Source: an uncultured Sterolibacterium sp.
Lineage (GTDB): Bacteria; Pseudomonadota; Gammaproteobacteria; Burkholderiales; Rhodocyclaceae
Assembly (NCBI GenBank): GCA_903832735.1
Contig: CAILCO010000176.1
Span: 1-37,511, forward strand
Direction of reading: 5' to 3'
DNA: 37,511 bases
How positions within the stretch are numbered: position 1 is the stretch's first letter; each line of letters opens with the position of its first letter. Positions 31,958-37,511 of the stretch are shown one piece after another. The notes beneath the pieces are model-generated. The model was not told the origin of the DNA and ran no database searches. It saw only the letters and a list, made by a program, of their open reading frames with translations. The translations under genes were made by a program, and so were the position numbers.

Positions 31958-32437
31958 TCAGCCGGGGAACAACCGCCGCAACCAGGCGCCGTAGCCTTCC
32001 GCTTCGGCGGCGCCTTCCTGCGGCGCCCAGGGCGCTCTCTCTTCCGGCGCGAGCGCCAGAAACGGCCCGGCCTTGGCCTCGAAAAATATCGTACCGGATT
32101 CCAGCGCCAGCACCGTATGCCAACTGCCGTGCGGAATATCCACGCCGATCGCGCCGCTGCCGCCTGCTAGCACGGAGGTCTGCAGCACGTTGCCGACAGC
32201 ATCGAAGATGACCAGTCCCAGGCGGCCGCGCAGCACGATCATGGTCTCGTCCTTGTTCGGATCGAGATGGCGATGCGGCGCGATGTAGGAGCCGGGTTCG
32301 ACGGCATTCAACAGACGATGGGCGGGGAAATCGTCCGTCCCGTGGAAGTTGCGGTTTTTGCGGCCGCGCCGGCTCTGCCTGGCCTCTGCGCTTACGGCAT
32401 CGAGCAAGGCGGCGTCGATCAGGCACATGCCGGCCAT
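31958..32437 (-). CDS. wbuC: WbuC family cupin metalloprotein
   Basis: A 159-residue cupin. The metal-binding motif APHRHLDPNKDETMIVLRG holds His55, His57 and Glu64, and HGSWHTV supplies the later His, as in WbuC proteins, which are often found beside polysaccharide genes; their reaction is not known. The ATG at 32437 shares its first base with the dnaE stop (TGATG), giving translational coupling; a GTG at 32440 is also possible. No sugar genes lie nearby. Confidence 0.85.
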   Translation of the reverse strand: MAGMCLIDAALLDAVSAEARQSRRGRKNRNFHGTDDFPAHRLLNAVEPGSYIAPHRHLDPNKDETMIVLRGRLGLVIFDAVGNVLQTSVLAGGSGAIGVDIPHGSWHTVLALESGTIFFEAKAGPFLALAPEERAPWAPQEGAAEAEGYGAWLRRLFPG

Positions 32438-35400
32438 CACTGATACACCACGTTGACGTTGGCGGGCGAGAGCCAGTCACTGAGCTCCGCGAGCAGCGCG
32501 TCGTCGAGCCTGACGCGCCAATTGTCGGGCAGGCCAAGTTCCACCTCGGCCTCGCCGTTCCTGTATTTCACGCGCACCGGGCAGGCGCCGCCGCTGCCGC
32601 GGTAAGGGGCGAGCAGCGCGCGCAACTTGCCGGCGTCGGAGCCGCCATTCATGGCCAGATAGAGTCCCTTGGCGAACCGTCCGCGCGCTTCGCCAAGGGT
32701 GATCAACTTCTCGGCGATCACCCGCAGGCCGCCGGAAAAATCGTCGCGCTGTATCCTGCCTTCGACCAGCAGCAGTTCATCCTCCTTGATCTTTTGGCGC
32801 TCGGCTTCGAACAATTCGTTGAACACCGAGATCTCGACCTGAGCCGTGGCATCGTCGAGCATCACGATGGCCATCTTGCCGCGCCGCGTCATCTGCGTCC
32901 GCGTCGACACCACGACACCGGCCATCAGCGTGACCTCGCGACTGGCCTCCAACTGGGCCAGGGATTTCCTGACAAAGGGCGACAGCTCGGCGCGATAAGC
33001 CTTGAACGGGTGGCCGGAGAAGAAGAAACCGAGCGCCTGCTTCTCGTTCAGGAGGCGCTCGCGCTCATTCCAGCGCGCCACCTCGACAAGTTGCGGAGCA
33101 TGCACATGCCCTTCGACGCTATCGAACAGACCGCTTTGCAGTGCATGTTTCTCGGCCTGCTCGGCAGCGGCCAGCATCACGCCGACCGAGGCCAGAAGCC
33201 GCGCGCGGTGATCGTCCAGGGTATCGAAGGCACCGCCGCGGACCAAGGCTTCGATGACCCGGCGATTGGCCACACGCTTGTCGATGCGGCGGCAGAAATC
33301 GAACAGGTCGAGGAACGGTCCGTCGGCCGCCCTGGCACGCAGGATTGCGCCCAGCGCCGCTTCGCCGGTTCCCTTCAGGGCGCCCAGACCGTAGCGTATG
33401 GTGCGGCTGTCGACAGGTTCGAAGCGTATCCCGCCGGCATTGATGTCGGGCGGCAGAAAAGTGATGCCGTTGGCCAGGGCATCCTGGTAGAACAGATGCA
33501 CCTTGTCGGTGTCGGCCAGTTCCGAACTGAGCGTCGCGGCCATGAAGGCCGCGGGATGGTATTGCTTGAGCCAGGCGGTCTGGAAGGCGATCAGGGCATA
33601 GGCCGCCGAATGTGACTTGTTGAAGCCGTACTCGGCGAACTTCTCCATCAGGTCGAACAGATGGCTGGCGAGCGCCGCGTCGACGCCGCGCCCGACCGCG
33701 CCCTCGGTGAAGATTGCGCGCTGCTGCGCCATCTCCTCGGCCTTCTTCTTGCCCATGGCGCGGCGCAGCAGATCGGCGCCGCCGAGGGTGTAGCCGGCGA
33801 GAATCTGCGCCACCAGCATCACCTGCTCCTGGTAGATGATGACGCCATAGGTCGGCCGCAATACCGGCTCCAGATCGGGATGGAAGTACTCGGCCTTGGC
33901 GCGGCCGTTCTTGCGGTTGATGAAGTCGTCGACCATGCCCGACTGCAACGGCCCGGGTCGGTTCAGGGCCATCAGGGCGATGATGTCCTCGAAGCTGTCG
34001 CCCTTGAGTCGGCGCTCCAGATCCTTAGCCGAGCGAGACTCAGACTGGAACACCGCCGTAGTGTTGCCAGCAGCAAACAGCGCAAAGGTGGCGCGATCGT
34101 CAAGCGGGATGTCCTCCAGGCGGAAGTTCGCGAGGTCGGGATTGAGCCTGCGCACGGAACTCACCGCCTCGTCGAGAATGGTGAGGGTCCGCAGACCCAG
34201 GAAGTCGAACTTGACCAGGCCGATCTTCTCGACGTCGTCCTTGTCGAACTGGCTCACCACCGACTGGTTTTCGCCGGCCACTTCGCCCTGGGCCGAATAC
34301 AGCGGACAGAAATCGGTCAGCTTGCCGGGCGCGATCAGCACGCCGCCGGCGTGCATCCCGACATTGCGCGTCAAGCCTTCCAGGCGCAGTGCCAGGTCCC
34401 ATAACTGGCGCAACTCCTCCTCCGTGCCAACGCGCTCCTTGATGATGGGTTCCTGCTCGAACGCCTTCGCCAGGGTGATGCCCAGTTCGTTGGGAATCAG
34501 TTTCGCGAACTGGTCGACGAAGTTGAACGGCAGGTCGAGCACACGGCCGACATCGCGGATCACCGCCTTGGCCGCCAGAGTGCCAAATGTGACGATCTGC
34601 GAGACGGCATGGGCGCCGTAGCGCTTCTTGACGTAGTCGATCACCCGGTCGCGCCCGTCCTGGCAGAAATCGATGTCGAAGTCGGGCATCGAGACCCGCT
34701 CGGGATTCAGGAAACGCTCGAACAGGAGGTCGTAGCGCAACGGATCGAGATCGGTGATCGAGAGGCTGTAAGCCACCAGGGAACCGGCGCCTGAGCCTCG
34801 CCCGGGACCGACCGGAACGCCGTTGCCCTTGGCCCATTTGATGAAGTCGGCGACGATCAGGAAATAGCCCGAGAAGCCCATCTGCACGATGGTCTTGATC
34901 TCGAAATCCAGCCGCGCAAGATACTCCGGCCGCCTCGAATCGCGCAGCGCCGCGTCGGGGAACAGCTGGGCCAGGCGCAATTCCAGCCCTTCCGCCGATT
35001 GCTGCGCCATGTAGTCGTCGATGGTCACGCCTTCCGGCGTCGGGGACGGCGGAAGCTTGCTCTTGCCCAGTTCGATGGAAAGATTGCAGCGCCTGGCGAT
35101 CTCCAGCGAATTTTCCAGGGCCTCGGGCAGATCGGCGAAGAGCAGACCCATCTCGGCCTGCGACTTGAAGTACTGCTGCTCGGTGAACACCTTGGGACGA
35201 CGCGTATCGGCCAGCACATAGCCTTCGGCGATGCAGACGCGCGCCTCATGGGCGGTGAAGTCCTCGCGGTCGAGAAACTGCACCGGATGGGTGGCCACCA
35301 GCGGCAGTTCCAGCTGGCCGGCGAGCGCCACGGTGAGCGAGAGCAGCACCTCCGCCTGAGGCTGTCCGCAGCGCTGCACCTCAAGATAAAAATTGTCGGG

Positions 35401-35907
35401 GAACAGTTGCGCCCAGCGGCTGGCACTCTTCTCCGCCTGCACCGACTTGCCGGCGAGCAACAATTGGCCGACATCGCCCAGGTGCGCGCCCGAGAGTGCG
35501 ATCAGGCCGGTGTTGTCGCCGGCCTCCAGCACCGCACGGGAAATTTCGGCCCGGCCGCGGCGACGCGGACCGAGATAAGCCGCAGTGAGCAATTCGCACA
35601 GGCGCAGGTAGCCGGAACGGTCCTTCGCCAGAAGCAGCAGGCGGCTGCCGCCCTCGCGGGCCGGATCGCGAGTCTCGCTAGGGTCCTCGGCCACCCAGGC
35701 ATCGCAGCCGATGATCGCCTTGACCCCACCGCTGCGCGCCGCCGAGTAGAACTTGACCATACCGAACAGGTTGCCCAGATCGGTCAGCGCCAGGGCCGGC
35801 ATGCGGTCTTCCGCGGCACGCGACACGGCCGCGTCGATGCGCACCATGCCATCGCTGATCGAGTATTCGCTGTGGAGCCTGAGATGGACGAACTGGGCTG
35901 AGGGCAT
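32437..35907 (-). CDS. dnaE: DNA polymerase III subunit alpha
   Basis: An 1156-residue replicative polymerase of normal length. It has an N-terminal PHP domain (VHLRLHSEYSISDG at the start, LALTDLGNLFG), the polymerase palm with catalytic Asp409 and Asp411 in MPDFDIDFCQDGRD, GRGSGAGSLVAYSL just before it, the beta-binding and tandem helix-hairpin-helix regions, and a C-terminal OB domain with VTLMAGVVVSTRTQMTRRGK. It lies 32 bp downstream of the pirin gene and is coupled to wbuC at its end. Confidence 0.97.
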   Translation of the reverse strand: MPSAQFVHLRLHSEYSISDGMVRIDAAVSRAAEDRMPALALTDLGNLFGMVKFYSAARSGGVKAIIGCDAWVAEDPSETRDPAREGGSRLLLLAKDRSGYLRLCELLTAAYLGPRRRGRAEISRAVLEAGDNTGLIALSGAHLGDVGQLLLAGKSVQAEKSASRWAQLFPDNFYLEVQRCGQPQAEVLLSLTVALAGQLELPLVATHPVQFLDREDFTAHEARVCIAEGYVLADTRRPKVFTEQQYFKSQAEMGLLFADLPEALENSLEIARRCNLSIELGKSKLPPSPTPEGVTIDDYMAQQSAEGLELRLAQLFPDAALRDSRRPEYLARLDFEIKTIVQMGFSGYFLIVADFIKWAKGNGVPVGPGRGSGAGSLVAYSLSITDLDPLRYDLLFERFLNPERVSMPDFDIDFCQDGRDRVIDYVKKRYGAHAVSQIVTFGTLAAKAVIRDVGRVLDLPFNFVDQFAKLIPNELGITLAKAFEQEPIIKERVGTEEELRQLWDLALRLEGLTRNVGMHAGGVLIAPGKLTDFCPLYSAQGEVAGENQSVVSQFDKDDVEKIGLVKFDFLGLRTLTILDEAVSSVRRLNPDLANFRLEDIPLDDRATFALFAAGNTTAVFQSESRSAKDLERRLKGDSFEDIIALMALNRPGPLQSGMVDDFINRKNGRAKAEYFHPDLEPVLRPTYGVIIYQEQVMLVAQILAGYTLGGADLLRRAMGKKKAEEMAQQRAIFTEGAVGRGVDAALASHLFDLMEKFAEYGFNKSHSAAYALIAFQTAWLKQYHPAAFMAATLSSELADTDKVHLFYQDALANGITFLPPDINAGGIRFEPVDSRTIRYGLGALKGTGEAALGAILRARAADGPFLDLFDFCRRIDKRVANRRVIEALVRGGAFDTLDDHRARLLASVGVMLAAAEQAEKHALQSGLFDSVEGHVHAPQLVEVARWNERERLLNEKQALGFFFSGHPFKAYRAELSPFVRKSLAQLEASREVTLMAGVVVSTRTQMTRRGKMAIVMLDDATAQVEISVFNELFEAERQKIKEDELLLVEGRIQRDDFSGGLRVIAEKLITLGEARGRFAKGLYLAMNGGSDAGKLRALLAPYRGSGGACPVRVKYRNGEAEVELGLPDNWRVRLDDALLAELSDWLSPANVNVVYQ

Positions 35908-35939
35908 AGCCGATGATTTTACCCTCAGTCGGCAAAGCC

Positions 35940-36638
35940 TCAGGGCAAATCGAACAACAGCAGCTCGACGTCGCTACGGGCAATGATCGCGAGCGCCGCC
36001 TCGTCGCTGATCTTGGCGCCATCGCCGCCGGCAAGCCGCGCGCCGTTGACCTCAAGATCGCCGCTGACCACATGCAGATAAGCGCGCCGGCCTGGGGCCA
36101 AGCCATGGCTGACCGACTGCCCTGCACAGAGCAGGCTGGCGTAGATCTGCGCATTTTGATGGATGCCGAGACTGCCGCCCGCCCCATCCGGGGACGCGAT
36201 CAGACACAGGCGGCCGCGCTTGTCCAGGTCGGAGAACTCCTTCTGTTGATACTCGGGAGGGATGCCGCGCACATCGGGCTCGATCCAGATCTGCAGCAGA
36301 TGCACACCTTCACTGGCGGAAGGATTGAACTCGCTATGCTGTACGCCCCGCCCTGCACTCATGCGCTGCACTTCGGGTCGGCGGAACACCGTGCCGTTGT
36401 TCATGCTGTCCTTATGCTCCAGCGGTCCTTCCAGGAGATAGGTGATGATCTCCATGTCGCGGTGGCCATGCTCGCCAAAACCGGTGCCGGGTTTGATGAA
36501 ATCCTCGTTGATGACGCGCAACGGCCCCCAGCCCATCTCGGCGGGATCGTAATAGTCGGCGAAGGAGAAACTGTGGAAGCCGCGCAACCAGCCATGGTCG
36601 GCCTGGCCGCGAGCGTTCGATGGACGTAACCGGATCAT
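35940..36638 (-). CDS. Pirin family protein (YhhW-like bicupin)
   Basis: A 232-residue pirin. The metal site is His57 and His59 in GEHGHRDMEI plus His101 and Glu103 in GVQHSEFN. Relatives include quercetin 2,3-dioxygenase YhhW and redox-sensing pirins; the actual role here is unknown. The start is supported by AGGAG before the ATG at 36638. It precedes dnaE on the same strand. Confidence 0.92.
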   Translation of the reverse strand: MIRLRPSNARGQADHGWLRGFHSFSFADYYDPAEMGWGPLRVINEDFIKPGTGFGEHGHRDMEIITYLLEGPLEHKDSMNNGTVFRRPEVQRMSAGRGVQHSEFNPSASEGVHLLQIWIEPDVRGIPPEYQQKEFSDLDKRGRLCLIASPDGAGGSLGIHQNAQIYASLLCAGQSVSHGLAPGRRAYLHVVSGDLEVNGARLAGGDGAKISDEAALAIIARSDVELLLFDLP

Positions 36639-36681
36639 GAAGTGCTCCTGTTGGTTGAGGGTTCTGCCGCGATTCCGGGTG

Positions 36682-37074
36682 CTACTTGCGCGGGTGAGGC
36701 TGAAGTATGCTTACGCGGTTACCCTCGGTATCGATGATAGAGACATATTGGCCGATGCCGGGAATCTCAATCGGCTCGCCAAGCACCTTGCCTCCCGACG
36801 CGATGATTTGCTGCATTGATTCCATGACATCCTCTACCGCAATGACGACAGAAGGCGTTTGCGCCGGCCAGTCTGGCTTCTTCTGGAAAAAGCCACCGTT
36901 AATCATGCCTGGCTGTGGCGTCCCACCCTCTCCAGCTTCCGCTGTGGTTGCAAGAACGTAATTCTCCATGTCCGCGCCCAACATCTGCGTTCGCCAGCCG
37001 AAGGCTGCTTCATAAAACCTGGCCATCCGCTCCCGATCTTCATACGGCAATTCAAAATGAACGACAGGATCCAT
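36682..37074 (-). CDS. VOC (glyoxalase/bleomycin resistance/dioxygenase fold) family protein
   Basis: A 130-residue protein starting MDPVVHFELPYEDRERMARFYEAAFGW, with VVHFELP as the first beta strand of the VOC fold and IPGIGQYVSIIDTEGNRVSILQP at the end. Potential metal ligands are His6 and a C-terminal acidic residue, but a full glyoxalase metal set is not evident. Function unknown. GGAG/AGGA lie before the ATG. It is 43 bp upstream of the pirin gene on the same strand. Confidence 0.88.
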   Translation of the reverse strand: MDPVVHFELPYEDRERMARFYEAAFGWRTQMLGADMENYVLATTAEAGEGGTPQPGMINGGFFQKKPDWPAQTPSVVIAVEDVMESMQQIIASGGKVLGEPIEIPGIGQYVSIIDTEGNRVSILQPHPRK

Positions 37075-37076
37075 TC

Positions 37077-37322
37077 CTATTCTCCACGATAGATTACCTC
37101 GCTGCTACCTGGCTCACGGAACATGCCGTGTCGGACCGTTAATGCCATCACCATGTCTCCAGTCCTATTGGGGCAAGGCTTACGACCGAAATTGGCATTT
37201 TTCGCATTTGATCTGCGCGCATCAACTATTGATCTAGCATATAATTCATCTGCCAATGCCATAGGCATAGGCATAGGCATATTGTCAAGAAGCGATGAAA
37301 GCCTGGCCGCGTCAAGATTCAT
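37077..37322 (-). CDS. Unrecognised small open frame, doubtful
   Basis: An 81-codon frame ending 2 bp before the VOC start codon. Its product includes MPMPMPM, encoded by the hexamer repeat at 37260-37281, and the C-terminal part REPGSSEVIYRGE. I recognise no family. Composition is more AT-rich than neighbouring genes. It may be a degraded gene at the edge of a mobile segment, or not coding at all. Confidence 0.2.
   Translation of the reverse strand: MNLDAARLSSLLDNMPMPMPMALADELYARSIVDARRSNAKNANFGRKPCPNRTGDMVMALTVRHGMFREPGSSEVIYRGE
37260..37281. repeat. Hexamer microsatellite (CATAGG, about 3.7 copies)
   Basis: CATAGG is repeated three times and followed by CATA. A 6-bp unit preserves frame. 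It lies in a segment (37077-37405) where no confident gene was found. Confidence 0.7.
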
Positions 37323-37405
37323 GAGAGCCTAATGAGGATCGTTACAATGAACTATCCCTCGGCAGTTAAAGAACAAGGCTCATTTAGCGAATGATGTTGT
37401 TGAAC

Positions 37406-37510
37406 TCATACCCTGACGGCGAGAGCGAGCAACTGCACGGGATCCGGGCTGAATCGCGGCGACCGGTCGAGCGCCCTGAACCAACCGAGATAATTTGCGA
37501 GGTATTTCGT
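37406..37510 (-). pseudogene. Possible C-terminal fragment of a transposase, cut by the right edge
   Basis: On the minus strand the frame entering from the right edge reads TKYLANYLGWFRALDR and then FSPDPVQLLALAVRV before a TGA at 37406-37408. The YLxxYLGWFRALDR pattern resembles C-terminal ends of bacterial transposases. The family cannot be named from 34 residues, and whether the gene is intact lies outside the window. The 80 bases between it and the small frame at 37322 show nothing further. Confidence 0.4.
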
Positions 37511-37511
37511 G

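Noticed and set aside
1-37511. tRNA, rRNA, CRISPR array, complete insertion sequence, phage genes
   Set aside because: Reading both strands gave no cloverleaf-like, repeat-spacer or transposase-with-ends pattern; only the right-edge fragment hints at a mobile element.

Overview
The window is GC-rich, densely packed bacterial chromosome. The house-keeping block dcd - mrp/apbC - metG, the 188-aa Dcd, the OxyR-type peroxiredoxin promoter and the MtoAB-type porin-cytochrome pair together suggest a betaproteobacterium, perhaps Rhodocyclales or a Gallionella/Sideroxydans-like iron oxidiser. This assignment is inferred from gene content and order only. No rRNA, tRNA, CRISPR array or complete insertion sequence was seen.

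Layout. (1) 1-3028: a partial hydantoinase/oxoprolinase A gene and an SDR dehydrogenase on the minus strand, divergent from a LysR regulator with a perfect T-N11-A palindrome between them. (2) 3054-5068: a b-type cytochrome, a Tat-type sulfite-oxidase-fold molybdoenzyme and an exported MsrB, probably periplasmic redox or methionine sulfoxide repair. (3) 5103-13353: a flavodoxin-like protein, folA, a DUF4337 membrane protein, an Arg/Lys/Orn decarboxylase, dcd, mrp/apbC (with an IscR-like site over its promoter) and metG. (4) 13364-20830: a tightly coupled hydrogenase-4-like operon hyfB-C-E-F-G-I plus acyP, starting 10 bp after metG. Its large subunit has lost all four cysteines that hold the NiFe centre, while the small subunit keeps its four Fe-S ligands. 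It is therefore an energy-converting-hydrogenase-related (Ehr) complex rather than a hydrogenase. (5) 20835-21609: an OxyR-like site and a 2-Cys peroxiredoxin.

(6) 21629-31954: an extracellular-electron-transfer region. A PhnD-type periplasmic binding protein, a histidine kinase and a sigma-54 response regulator (the architecture of the arsenite sensor AioXSR) are divergent from a decaheme MtoA/MtrA-type cytochrome and an MtoB/MtrB-type 877-aa outer membrane porin. The shared regulatory region carries near-consensus sigma-54 promoters in both directions and three copies of a 16-bp palindrome GTTAC-N6-GTAAC. The unit ends in a strong terminator. Next, with its own likely promoter, comes a Tat-exported thiamine-diphosphate enzyme followed by a small c-type cytochrome, an unusual pairing that suggests periplasmic 2-oxoacid or related oxidation feeding electrons to cytochrome c. 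(7) 31958-37074: wbuC, dnaE, a pirin and a VOC protein, all on the minus strand. (8) 37077-37511: a poorly coding right edge with a hexamer repeat and a possible transposase C-terminal fragment.

The two candidates for under-described biology are the metG-linked Ehr complex without a NiFe site, and the AioXSR-like sigma-54 three-component system wired to porin-cytochrome electron transfer, whose binding protein contains no cysteine and so cannot sense arsenite by a thiol.
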